The translations under genes and the position numbers were made by a program. Shown here in pieces: positions 14,911 through 22,174 of a stretch of DNA of 22,218 bases (the first letter of the stretch is position 1; each line of letters starts with the position of its first letter). Below the pieces are notes generated by a model, which had not been told where the DNA came from, searched no databases, and was given only the letters and a program-made list of their open reading frames with translations. The DNA is from Planctomycetota bacterium (lineage in GTDB: Bacteria > Planctomycetota > Planctomycetia > Isosphaerales > Isosphaeraceae), in NCBI GenBank assembly GCA_021777685.1, contig JAJYDH010000032.1:1-22218 (forward strand). The letters run 5' to 3'.

Positions 14911-16803
14911 ATGATCACGACGTTGCGGACCAAGATGCTGATCGGTGTGATGCCCCTGCTGGCCCTGATGGTCGGCCTGGGGATCTGGGCGATCACCCTG
15001 TTCTCCCGGCTGGGGAACAACATCGACGTGATCCTCCGCGAGAACTACCGGAGCGTCCTGGCCGCCCAGGGGATGAAGGAGTCGCTGGAGCGGATGGACT
15101 CGGCGCTCTGGTTCGCCATCGGCGGCAAGGAGGCCCGAGCACGCGAGCAGTACCGCGAGAACCGCAAGACCTTCGGCGAGAAGCTCCGGGCCGAGCAGAA
15201 CAACGTGACCCTGCCCGGCGAGCAGGCGATGTCCGACGAGCTGACCGCGCTCCACGCCCGCTACCTCGCCGAGGCCGACCGGTTCTTCGCGCTCCCGCCC
15301 GAGTCCAGGGCCGAGCGGACCGAATTCTACTTCGAGGACATCAAGCCGCTGTTCGACGCGATCAAGCGGCGGGCCGACGACGTGCTGGCCATCAACCAGA
15401 AGAACATGATGGACGAGAACGACCGGGCCCGGGCGACGGCCGAGTCGTCGACCCGGTGGATGCTGTTTGCCCTGCTCGGATCGGCGGCGCTGGCCTCGCT
15501 GATCGCGGTGGCGGCGAGCCGGGCGATCCTCGACCCGATCCGCGCCGTGACCCGAGGGGCCCGCGCGATGGCCCGGGGCGACCTCGACCAGGTCGTCCCC
15601 TCGACCACCCGCGACGAGCTGGGCGAGCTGGCCGAGGCGTTCAACGAGATGGCCCGGACGATCCGGAACTTCCGCCAGGCCGGGACGGCCCGCCTGCTCC
15701 GCGCCCAGCAGACGGCCCAGGCGACGATCGACTCGTTCCCCGACCCGGTCGTCGTCGTCGACCCGACCGGCTCGGTCGAGCGGGCCAACCCGGCGGCCCG
15801 GCGGGTCCTCGGCGTGGCCACGTCCGACGGCCCGCTCCCCTGGACGCCGCCCCCGCAGCTCCGCGAGCCGCTGACCGAGGTCCTCGGCGGCAAGCTCGAC
15901 CGCCGGCCGATCGGCCTGGAGCACGCGCTCTCGTGCCGCGACGACGGCCAGGAGCGGTTCTTCTTGCCGCACGTCCTGGCCATCCGAGACGACGCCCAGG
16001 GGCTCCTCGGCGCCGCGATCGTGCTGACCGACGTCACCCGCTTCCGCCTGCTCGACCAGCTCAAGACCGACATGGTCTCGACCGTCAGCCACGAGCTGAA
16101 GACGCCGCTGACCGGCGTGCAGATGACCATCCACCTGCTGCTGGAGGAGGCCGTCGGTCCGCTGAACTCGAAGCAGATCGAGCTGCTGCTGGCCGCCCGG
16201 CAGGACTCCGACCGGCTCCTGGCCATGATCAACGACCTGCTCGACCTGACCCGGATCGAGCAGGGGAGGGTCCGGCTCGACCGGACCCTCGCGGCGCCCT
16301 CGGACCTGGTCGCCGGGGCGGTCGAGCGGCACGAGCCGAGGGCCAGGGACGGCGGGATCGAGTTGAAAGGCTCGGTCGCGTTCGGCCTGCCGCCGGTCTC
16401 GGTCGACCGCGAGCGGGTCGCCCATGTCTTCGACAACCTGATCGGCAACGCCCTGGCCCACACCCCGCGAGGGGGGTCGGTCAAGGTCTCGGCCGGGGCG
16501 AACACGGACGGGACGGTCGGGTTCGCGATCGAGGATTCCGGCGAAGGGATCGCGCCGGAGCACCTGTCGAGGGTCTTCGAGAAGTTCTATCGGGTCCCCG
16601 GTTCGAAGTCGTCGGGGGGCGCCGGGCTCGGCCTGGCGATCGCCCGCGAGATCGTCGAGGCTCACGGCGGCCAGATCGGCGCCGAGAGCCGGCCGGGGCG
16701 GGGGACGACCTTCGCATTCACCTTGCCGACCGCCCCCTCCGACGGGGCGACCGCGAACGGACAGGAGGAGGGACACACATGGGCCTCGCCAGGCACATCC
16801 TGA
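14911..16803 (+). CDS. KinB-like membrane sensor histidine kinase
   Basis: 630 residues. The ATG at 14911 has GAGGAG at 14901-14906; an in-frame ATG at 14881 has none and is rejected. Order of parts: transmembrane helix 1 (about 9-31); a helical extracytoplasmic sensor of ~150 residues (ENYRSVLAAQGMKESLERMD), like the KinB four-helix sensor; transmembrane helix 2 (about 183-206); HAMP (206-255, DELGELAEAFNEMARTI); a PAS domain (about 268-375, ATIDSFPDPVVVVDPTG); HisKA with phosphoacceptor His394 (STVSHELKTPLTG); and the HATPase domain with N box (FDNLIGNALAHTP), G1 (EDSGEGI) and G2 (GAGLGLAIA). The gene overlaps the REC-TPR gene by 25 bases, so the two are translated together. Its signal is unknown; the position before kdp suggests osmotic or potassium-related input, by inference only. 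Confidence 0.92.
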   Translation: MITTLRTKMLIGVMPLLALMVGLGIWAITLFSRLGNNIDVILRENYRSVLAAQGMKESLERMDSALWFAIGGKEARAREQYRENRKTFGEKLRAEQNNVTLPGEQAMSDELTALHARYLAEADRFFALPPESRAERTEFYFEDIKPLFDAIKRRADDVLAINQKNMMDENDRARATAESSTRWMLFALLGSAALASLIAVAASRAILDPIRAVTRGARAMARGDLDQVVPSTTRDELGELAEAFNEMARTIRNFRQAGTARLLRAQQTAQATIDSFPDPVVVVDPTGSVERANPAARRVLGVATSDGPLPWTPPPQLREPLTEVLGGKLDRRPIGLEHALSCRDDGQERFFLPHVLAIRDDAQGLLGAAIVLTDVTRFRLLDQLKTDMVSTVSHELKTPLTGVQMTIHLLLEEAVGPLNSKQIELLLAARQDSDRLLAMINDLLDLTRIEQGRVRLDRTLAAPSDLVAGAVERHEPRARDGGIELKGSVAFGLPPVSVDRERVAHVFDNLIGNALAHTPRGGSVKVSAGANTDGTVGFAIEDSGEGIAPEHLSRVFEKFYRVPGSKSSGGAGLGLAIAREIVEAHGGQIGAESRPGRGTTFAFTLPTAPSDGATANGQEEGHTWASPGTS

Positions 16804-17495
16804 TCGTCGACGACGAGCCCAACGTCCGGCTCGTCTTCCGGACCGCCCTGGAGTCGACCGGGGCCGAGCTCGCCGCCGCCGAGGACGGCGAGGCCGCCCT
16901 GGCCTGGCTCAAGGCCAACGACGTCGACCTCGTCCTGCTCGATCTCCAGATGCCCCGGATGGGCGGGATGGAATTGCTCGGACGGCTCCGAGGCGAGGGG
17001 ATCGACGTGCCGGTGGTCATCATCACGGCGCACGGCAGCATCCCCGACGCCGTGGCGGCGATGAAGCTCGGCGCCATCGACTTCCTCTCGAAGCCGCTCA
17101 CGCCCGACGCGCTCCGCCGGGCCGTCGCCGAGGTCCTCGACCGCAAGGCACCGACTCCCGCGCCCGCGGGCGAGCCGGCTCCGTTCATCTCGCCGTTCGC
17201 CAGGCACCTCCGCGAGGCCAAGCGGGCGATCAACCGTCGCCACTTCGACGACGCCGAGGTGAGCCTCCGCCAGGCCATCGGCCTGAACCCGAAGTCGGCC
17301 GAGGCCCAGAACCTGATGGGAGTCATCCACGAGTGCCGTGGCGAGCACCACGCCTCGTATCAGTGCTACAAGGCCGCCCTCAAGGCCGATCGCCAGTACG
17401 AGCCGGCCCTCCACAACATGCAACGCTACTACGAACGCTTCACCTTCGGCCAGAGCAACGTGCCCGTCGACACGGGCTCGGACTTCTCGGGATAG
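16779..17495 (+). CDS. response regulator with receiver and C-terminal TPR domain (no DNA-binding domain)
   Basis: 238 residues with a strong AGGAGG Shine-Dalgarno at 16763-16768. The receiver (1-120) is complete: acidic pair in LIVDDEPN, phosphoacceptor Asp55 (VDLVLLDLQMPRMGG), Thr in VIITAHG and Lys105 (FLSKPL). A proline-rich linker (about 123-138) leads to tetratricopeptide-like helices from 141 to about 215 (HLREAKRAINRRHFDDAEVS, then a second unit around AQNLMGVIHECRGEHHASYQ, then LKADRQYEPALHNMQRYYER). No helix-turn-helix, AAA+ or enzymatic output is present, so its output is presumably protein-protein interaction. It overlaps the kinase gene by 25 bases and is its most likely partner. 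The receiver is NtrC/AlgB-like in sequence. Its stop codon lies inside the following repeat hairpin. Confidence 0.9.
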   Translation: MGLARHILIVDDEPNVRLVFRTALESTGAELAAAEDGEAALAWLKANDVDLVLLDLQMPRMGGMELLGRLRGEGIDVPVVIITAHGSIPDAVAAMKLGAIDFLSKPLTPDALRRAVAEVLDRKAPTPAPAGEPAPFISPFARHLREAKRAINRRHFDDAEVSLRQAIGLNPKSAEAQNLMGVIHECRGEHHASYQCYKAALKADRQYEPALHNMQRYYERFTFGQSNVPVDTGSDFSG

Positions 17496-17590
17496 CGGGT
17501 AGCAGTCAGCGGGTAGCGGGTGGTCAATGCAAGTTGATGCCCGACGGAAGGGTCTCTCTTCTCTACCCGCTACCCGCTACCCGCTACCCA
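17493..17590. repeat. 7-mer repeat hairpin (TAGCGGG / CTACCCG)
   Basis: The left side (17493-17521) holds three full copies and partial copies of the 7-base unit TAGCGGG, broken by CAGTC. The right side (17563-17590) is CTACCCG in nearly four perfect tandem copies, the reverse complement of the left unit. The 41-base middle is non-repetitive. The whole can fold into a long stem between the regulator stop, which it overlaps, and the small ORF before kdpF. It may act as a transcription stop or stabiliser; the pattern resembles dispersed intergenic repeats. Confidence 0.75.
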
Positions 17591-17603
17591 CTGGAGGCCC
17601 CCG

Positions 17604-17684
17604 ATGGCCATCGCGACGCTCGCGCTGGGATTGCTGATTTTCGGCCTGTTCTACGGGCTGGTCGCCGCGTGCGACCGGCTCTGA
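17604..17684 (+). CDS. 26-aa small membrane peptide upstream of kdpF
   Basis: ATG at 17604 with GGAGG at 17593-17597, ending TGA at 17682-17684. The peptide is a single hydrophobic helix (MAIATLALGLLIFGLFYGLV) followed by AACDRL. It lies 15 bases before the kdpF start. Its length and shape equal those of KdpF, but its end differs: KdpF ends in a RPExF-type motif whereas this ends in CDRL. I recall similar short peptides ending in C(D/E)RL next to kdpF in other bacteria, but this needs a search. It may be a second accessory subunit of the potassium pump. Because it is so short, coding status rests on the ribosome site, hydrophobic pattern and context. Confidence 0.65.
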   Translation: MAIATLALGLLIFGLFYGLVAACDRL

Positions 17685-17699
17685 TGGGAGACGACCGCC

Positions 17700-17780
17700 G
17701 TGCTGTATCTGACATCGATCCTGACCGTCGCCGCGCTGGTGTACCTCGGGTACGCCATGATCCGGCCGGAAAGCTTCTGA
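17700..17780 (+). CDS. kdpF: potassium-transporting ATPase small subunit KdpF
   Basis: 26 residues with a GTG start, preceded by GGGAG. The peptide is one transmembrane helix (LYLTSILTVAALVYLGYAMI) followed by RPESF, matching the conserved KdpF pattern (YALLRPExF at the C-terminus). In E. coli KdpF stabilises the KdpFABC complex in the inner membrane. It starts 15 bases after the stop of the other small peptide and ends 27 bases before kdpA. Confidence 0.88.
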   Translation: MLYLTSILTVAALVYLGYAMIRPESF

Positions 17781-17807
17781 ACCGAACACCGCCCGGAGAT
17801 TTCCCAA

Positions 17808-19559
17808 GTGGATCCGTCTATCGCCTGGCTGCACCCGGTCTGGGCCTTCTCCCTGCCGATCGCGGCCTCATTTCCGCTCGGCCGGCTGATGGCCCGGTCG
17901 CTCGACGTCCCGGGCGACCGAATCGGCCGGGGATTCGACGCCATCCCGATGTTCCTCTGCCGGCTCATCGGCAAGAAGACCCCCGCGCGGATGGACTGGA
18001 AGCATTACGCCTTCTCGCTGCTGACCTTCAACGCGGCACTCTTCGTCATCACCTTCGGCCTGCTGTATTTCCAGCAATCCCTGCCCCTGAACCCCGACGG
18101 CAAGGGGTCGCTGGCGACCCTCGGATACAAGGACGCCGCCGGGGTCCAGCACGACGGCGCCGACACCGCCGTCATCTTCAACACCGTCTGCTCGTTCGTG
18201 ACGAATACGAACCTCCAGCACTACTCGGGCGAGCAGCATCTGACGTACTTCAGCCAGCTCGGCTCGATCGTCTGGCTGATGTTCGTCACCCCGGCGGCCG
18301 GCCTCTGCGTGATGCTGGCCACCCTCCGGGGGCTCCGGGGCGACAAGGACATGGGCGACTTCCACGTCGACCTGATGCGCGGCCTGACCGCGGTGATCCT
18401 GCCGTTCTGCCTGATCCTGGCGGTGACGCTGGTCGGGATGGGCGTGCCGATGACCTTCCACAAGGCGGCGACGGCGACCACGGTCGACGGCGCGACGACC
18501 AAGGTCGAGACCCAGACCATCGCCCGGGGGCCGGTGGCCGCCCTGGTGGCGATCAAGCAGGCGGGGACCAACGGCGGCGGGTTCTTCGGCCCGAACTCGA
18601 CCCACCCGTTCGAAAACCCGTCGCCCTGGAGCAACCTGCTGTCGATCTTCGCGATCGTCGCCCTGCCGATGGCCTCGATCGTCATGGCCGGGTCGATGCT
18701 CCGCGACCGGAAGCACGCGCTGGTCATCTACGGCGTCATGCTCTCGCTGCTGGTGACGGGGTGCGTGATCGCGATCCTCGCCGAGGTCAAGCCGAGCGCC
18801 GCGACGGCCGGCCTGCCGGTGGCGAGCGGCCCGAACATGGAGGGCACCGAGGTCCGCTTCGGCCCGGTGGCCGCCGCGACCTGGGCGTCGGTCACGACCG
18901 CCACATCGAGCGGGTCGGTCAACAGCATGCATGATAGCCTCAACCCGCTCGCCGGGCTGGTGCCGATGGCGATGATGATGCTCAACGTCGCCTTCAGCGG
19001 CGTCGGTGCCGGGTTTGAGAACATGCTGATGTACATCATCGTGGCCGTGTTCATCGCCGGGCTGATGGTCGGGCGGACGCCGGAATACCTCGGCAAGAAG
19101 GTCGAGGCGAAGGAGGTCAAGCTGGCGATGCTCGCGCTGCTGGTCCACCCGCTGCTGATCTGCGCCGGGGCGGCGATCTTCGCGGCGACGGGCTGGAAGG
19201 CGTTCGTCGCCAACCCCGGCCCGCACGGGTTCAGCGAGATCCTCTACGAGTTCACCTCGGCCGCCGCGAATAACGGCTCGGGCTTCGAGGGGCTGGCCGA
19301 CAACAACCCGCCGTGGAACATCGCCACGGGGATCGTCCTGCTGCTGGGCCGGTTCCCCGCCCTGATCTTCCCCCTGGCCGTCGCCGGGTTCCTGTCCTCG
19401 AAGAAGCGGGTCCCGCAGACCGGCGGCACGCTCCGGACCGACAACCTGACGTTCGCCGGGATGCTCCTGGGCACGGTGATCCTGGTCGGGGCCCTGTCGT
19501 TCATGCCCGCCGTCGTGCTCGGCCCGGTGGCCGATCAACTGGCGGCAGTGAAGCCTTGA
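17808..19559 (+). CDS. kdpA: potassium-transporting ATPase potassium-binding subunit KdpA
   Basis: 583 residues with a GTG start (GGAGA just upstream), slightly longer than the ~557 residues of E. coli KdpA. KdpA is the channel-like subunit of the KdpFABC pump and binds potassium in a four-fold selectivity filter. The four filter loops are visible: FNTVCSFVTNTNLQHYSGEQ (about 124-143), AGTNGGGFFGPNSTHPFENP (252-271), the SGSVNSMHDSLNPLAG segment, and TSAAANNGSGFEGL. The strongly conserved VFIAGLMVGRTPEYLGKK block is present. A loop insertion around GYKDAAGVQHDGADT before filter 1 explains part of the extra length. The gene ends 340 bases before kdpB, an unusually large gap for this operon, filled with palindromic repeats. 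Confidence 0.97.
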   Translation: MDPSIAWLHPVWAFSLPIAASFPLGRLMARSLDVPGDRIGRGFDAIPMFLCRLIGKKTPARMDWKHYAFSLLTFNAALFVITFGLLYFQQSLPLNPDGKGSLATLGYKDAAGVQHDGADTAVIFNTVCSFVTNTNLQHYSGEQHLTYFSQLGSIVWLMFVTPAAGLCVMLATLRGLRGDKDMGDFHVDLMRGLTAVILPFCLILAVTLVGMGVPMTFHKAATATTVDGATTKVETQTIARGPVAALVAIKQAGTNGGGFFGPNSTHPFENPSPWSNLLSIFAIVALPMASIVMAGSMLRDRKHALVIYGVMLSLLVTGCVIAILAEVKPSAATAGLPVASGPNMEGTEVRFGPVAAATWASVTTATSSGSVNSMHDSLNPLAGLVPMAMMMLNVAFSGVGAGFENMLMYIIVAVFIAGLMVGRTPEYLGKKVEAKEVKLAMLALLVHPLLICAGAAIFAATGWKAFVANPGPHGFSEILYEFTSAAANNGSGFEGLADNNPPWNIATGIVLLLGRFPALIFPLAVAGFLSSKKRVPQTGGTLRTDNLTFAGMLLGTVILVGALSFMPAVVLGPVADQLAAVKP

Positions 19560-19574
19560 TTCCAGCCCACCCTG

Positions 19575-19689
19575 CCCCTTCACCGGGCGAGAGGAACCCC
19601 TGCCGGGCCTCGAAGGATGGCCCGGCCCCGCCCCTGAAGGCGAGGACGGTCCATCGCCCGGCAGGGGTCCCTCACGCCCGTCGAAGGGG
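19575..19689. repeat. long imperfect palindrome 1 in the kdpA-kdpB spacer
   Basis: The left arm 19575-19608 (starts CCCCTTCACCGGGCGAGAGG) and right arm 19656-19689 (ends GCCCGTCGAAGGGG) are reverse complements with a few mismatches and offsets. The inner 13 bases (ACCCCTGCCGGGC and its complement) are exact, with a 47-base loop containing further GGCCTCG/CGAGG pairing. Arms of this length point to a dispersed palindromic element rather than a simple terminator. Confidence 0.7.
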
Positions 19690-19714
19690 AGAGATGGACC
19701 GAATCAAAATCTGC

Positions 19715-19853
19715 CTCCCTCCCCCCCTGGGAGAGGGTGTATGGGCCGGGGTGAGGGTCGTGGCAAGACGAGCGGCCATCGAAACAGGATTCGATGAGCA
19801 TCGCCAGACCGACGACGCCCCTCACCCCAACCCTCTCCCAGGGGGAGAGGGAG
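19715..19853. repeat. long imperfect palindrome 2 in the kdpA-kdpB spacer
   Basis: Outer arms 19715-19738 and 19830-19853 match 23 of 24 bases as reverse complements (CTGGGAGAGGGT core). Inner arms GGGGTGAGGG (19748-19757) and CCCTCACCCC (19819-19828) are exact. The left side has about 8 extra bases between the two arm segments, and the loop is 61 bases. The CTCACCCC...CCTCTCCC wording resembles a dispersed intergenic repeat common in several bacterial phyla, to my recollection. It ends 46 bases before the kdpB start. Confidence 0.75.
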
Positions 19854-19899
19854 CCAGAAATCCAAGACAATCTCGATTGTTCCATTGGGTAACACGCTC

Positions 19900-22041
19900 A
19901 TGAGCCTCGATATCGATGAAATCCCGACGGTCGGGCGGACGGCGTCCGAGGCGCGGGGCTTCAAGCTCCAGCGTCGCCAGACGCGGAAGCTCAACCTGTT
20001 CGAGCCGGCGCTGGTGAAGATGGCGGCCCGGCGGTCGTTCGTCATGCTCAACCCGTCCGTCATGGCCCGGAACCCCGTCATGTTCCTGGTCGAGATCGGC
20101 TGGTTCTTGACCTCGATCGTCGTCGTTCAATCGATCGTCAATCATGCGAACACAGGGCTCATCGTCTACCAGTCGGCCCTCTCGTTCCTGCTGCTGCTGA
20201 CCGTCCTCTTCGCCAACTTCGCCGAGGCCCTGGCCGAGGCCCGGGGCAAGGCGCAGGCCGACAGCCTCCGCCAGACCCGGGCCGACACCCCGGCCCTGAA
20301 GCTCGACTCGGCCGACGCCCTCGACGGCCAGACCGTCTCCTCGACCCGGCTCCGCTCGGGCGACCTCGTCGCGATCGAGGCCGGGCAGGTGATCCCGGCC
20401 GACGGCGAGGTCGTCCGTGGCGTCGCGTCGGTCGACGAGTCGGCCATCACCGGCGAGAGCGCCCCGGTGATCCGCGAGGCCGGCGGCGACCACTCGGGCG
20501 TCACCGGCGGGACCCGCGTCCTCTCCGACCGGATCGTGATCCGCGTGACCGCCGAGCCGGGGCAGAGCTTCCTCGACAAGATGATCGCGCTGGTCGAGGG
20601 CGCGAGCCGGCAGAAGACCCCGAACGAGATCGCCCTGACGATTGTCCTGGCCGCGTTCTCGATCATCTTCCTGATCGTGACGGCCTCGCTCTACCCGATG
20701 GCCCGCTATTTCGACCTGACGCTCGACATCCCCACGCTGATCGCGCTCCTGGTCTGCCTGATCCCGACCACCATCGGCGCCCTGCTGGCGGCGATCGGGA
20801 TCGCGGGGATGGACCGGGCCCTGGCGGCGAACATCATCGCCAAGAGCGGCAAGTCCGTCGAGGTGGCCGGCGACATCGACACGCTGCTTTTGGACAAGAC
20901 CGGCACGATCACCATCGGCAACCGCCGGGCCACGCAGTTCGTCCCGCTCGGCGGAGCCAACCCCCGCGAGGTCGCTCGGCTCTCGGGCCTGGCCTCGATG
21001 GCCGACCCGACGCCCGAGGGCAAGAGCATCCTCGACCTGGCCAACCGGCAGTCGGCCGTCGACGGCGAGGCCCCGCAGGGCTCGACGTTCATCGAGTTCA
21101 CCGCCCAGAACCGGATGAGCGGCGTCGACCTGCCCGACGGCTCGCGCATCCGCAAGGGCGCCCCCGACACCCTGGCCCGGTACGTCCAGGAGCAGGGCGG
21201 CACGATCCCCGAGGGCTACCAGGCCAACGTCGACGCCATCGCTTCCGGGGGCGCCACGCCTCTGGCCGTGGCCGAGGGGAATCGCATCCTCGGCGTGATC
21301 AAGCTGGAGGACATCCTCAAGCCCGGGATCTCCGAGCGGTTCGCCCGGCTCCGCCAGATGGGCCTGCGCGTGGTGATGGTCACGGGCGACAACCCGCTGA
21401 CCGCCAAGGCCATCGCCCAGCAGGCGGGCGTCGACGACTTCATCGCCCAGGCCACGCCCGAGGCCAAGCTCGCCTACATCCGCAAGGAGCAGGAGGGCGG
21501 CAAGCTCGTCGCCATGATGGGCGACGGCACCAACGACGCCCCCGCGCTGGCCCAGGCCGACATCGGCGTGGCGATGAACTCCGGCACGCAGGCCGCGAAG
21601 GAGGCCGGCAACATGGTCGACCTCGACAGCGACCCCACCAAGCTCATTGAGGTCGTCGAGATCGGCAAACAACTCCTGATGACCCGAGGCGCCCTGACCA
21701 CCTTCTCGATCGCCAACGACCTGGCCAAGTACTTCGCCGTGATCCCCGCCCTGTTCATCGTCACCCTGCCCGAGCTGAAGGTGATCGACCTGATGGGCCT
21801 GGCGACGAGGGGCGGCGCCTACTCGGCGATCCTGGCCGCGGTGATCTTCAACGCGATCATCATCCCGATGCTGATCCCGATCGCCTTGAAGGGCGTGACC
21901 TACCGCCCGGTCGGCGCCGGGGCCCTGCTCCGCCGGAACTTGCTCTGGTACGGCCTCGGCGGCGTGATCGCGCCGTTCATCGGGATCAAGCTGATCGACG
22001 TCGCCCTCGACCCGCTCCTGGCGCTGGTCGGCATCGCCTGA
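19900..22041 (+). CDS. kdpB: potassium-transporting P-type ATPase catalytic subunit KdpB
   Basis: 713 residues from the ATG at 19900; a TTG five codons upstream is possible but less likely. E. coli KdpB is 682, and the excess is mainly an N-terminal extension of about 30 residues. Hallmarks of a P-type ATPase are all present: the actuator TGES loop (184-187), the phosphorylation motif DKTGT with Asp332, the nucleotide-binding region (TAQNRMSGVDLPDGSRIRKG), VMVTGDNPLTAKAIA, and the hinge GDGTNDAP (541-548). Membrane helices flank these domains (for example LTIVLAAFSIIFLIVTASLY and LIALLVCLIPTTIGALLAAI, the latter carrying the IPTTIG motif of KdpB). It hydrolyses ATP to drive potassium import with KdpA. 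The TGES serine is the site of inhibitory phosphorylation in E. coli and is conserved here. Confidence 0.97.
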   Translation: MSLDIDEIPTVGRTASEARGFKLQRRQTRKLNLFEPALVKMAARRSFVMLNPSVMARNPVMFLVEIGWFLTSIVVVQSIVNHANTGLIVYQSALSFLLLLTVLFANFAEALAEARGKAQADSLRQTRADTPALKLDSADALDGQTVSSTRLRSGDLVAIEAGQVIPADGEVVRGVASVDESAITGESAPVIREAGGDHSGVTGGTRVLSDRIVIRVTAEPGQSFLDKMIALVEGASRQKTPNEIALTIVLAAFSIIFLIVTASLYPMARYFDLTLDIPTLIALLVCLIPTTIGALLAAIGIAGMDRALAANIIAKSGKSVEVAGDIDTLLLDKTGTITIGNRRATQFVPLGGANPREVARLSGLASMADPTPEGKSILDLANRQSAVDGEAPQGSTFIEFTAQNRMSGVDLPDGSRIRKGAPDTLARYVQEQGGTIPEGYQANVDAIASGGATPLAVAEGNRILGVIKLEDILKPGISERFARLRQMGLRVVMVTGDNPLTAKAIAQQAGVDDFIAQATPEAKLAYIRKEQEGGKLVAMMGDGTNDAPALAQADIGVAMNSGTQAAKEAGNMVDLDSDPTKLIEVVEIGKQLLMTRGALTTFSIANDLAKYFAVIPALFIVTLPELKVIDLMGLATRGGAYSAILAAVIFNAIIIPMLIPIALKGVTYRPVGAGALLRRNLLWYGLGGVIAPFIGIKLIDVALDPLLALVGIA

Positions 22042-22057
22042 TCAAAGTTCGATGATT

Positions 22058-22146
22058 TGTAGGGTGGGTGAGCGGAAGCGAAACCCACCAGGCATTCGAC
22101 CTCGCCCGAGGATTGGTGGGTTTCGCTACCGCTCACCCACCCTACA
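22058..22146. repeat. 33-bp palindromic repeat in the kdpB-kdpC spacer
   Basis: The left arm 22058-22090 (TGTAGGGTGGGTGAGCGG then AAGCGAAACCCACCA) and right arm 22114-22146 are reverse complements at 32 of 33 positions, with a 23-base loop. The GTAGGGTGGGT...ACCCACC wording matches a palindrome dispersed in many bacterial genomes, by recollection. It starts 17 bases after the kdpB stop and ends 28 bases before kdpC. Confidence 0.85.
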
Positions 22147-22174
22147 TAAGATCCGACATTAAGGATTCCGACCG

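Larger units (their letters stand above)
19560..19899. other. 340-bp kdpA-kdpB spacer made largely of palindromic repeats
   Basis: No coding sequence. Two imperfect palindromes (19575-19689 and 19715-19853) occupy about three quarters of the gap. The remaining ~45 bases before kdpB are AT-richer (ATCCAAGACAATCTCGATTG) and could hold an internal promoter or ribosome-loading region. In most kdp operons these genes nearly touch. Confidence 0.6.

Noticed and set aside
13851..17495. A 1214-codon open frame spanning the zinc-ribbon and kinase genes
   Set aside because: Only its last 238 codons, from the ATG at 16779, are a real protein (REC-TPR). The upstream part is Arg/Gly/Pro-rich and is a GC-driven shadow of well-supported genes in another frame.
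17563..17590. CRISPR-like or tandem spacer array
   Set aside because: The units are only 7 bases long and directly abutting, with no spacers and no cas genes nearby.
17496..17603. c-di-AMP (ydaO-type) or other riboswitch in the kdp leader
   Set aside because: The leader is about 110 bases and mostly the 7-mer hairpin; no conserved riboswitch core could be recognised.
19885..19899. TTG at 19885 as the kdpB start
   Set aside because: It adds only five residues and has no Shine-Dalgarno; the ATG at 19900 is simpler, though the choice is not certain.
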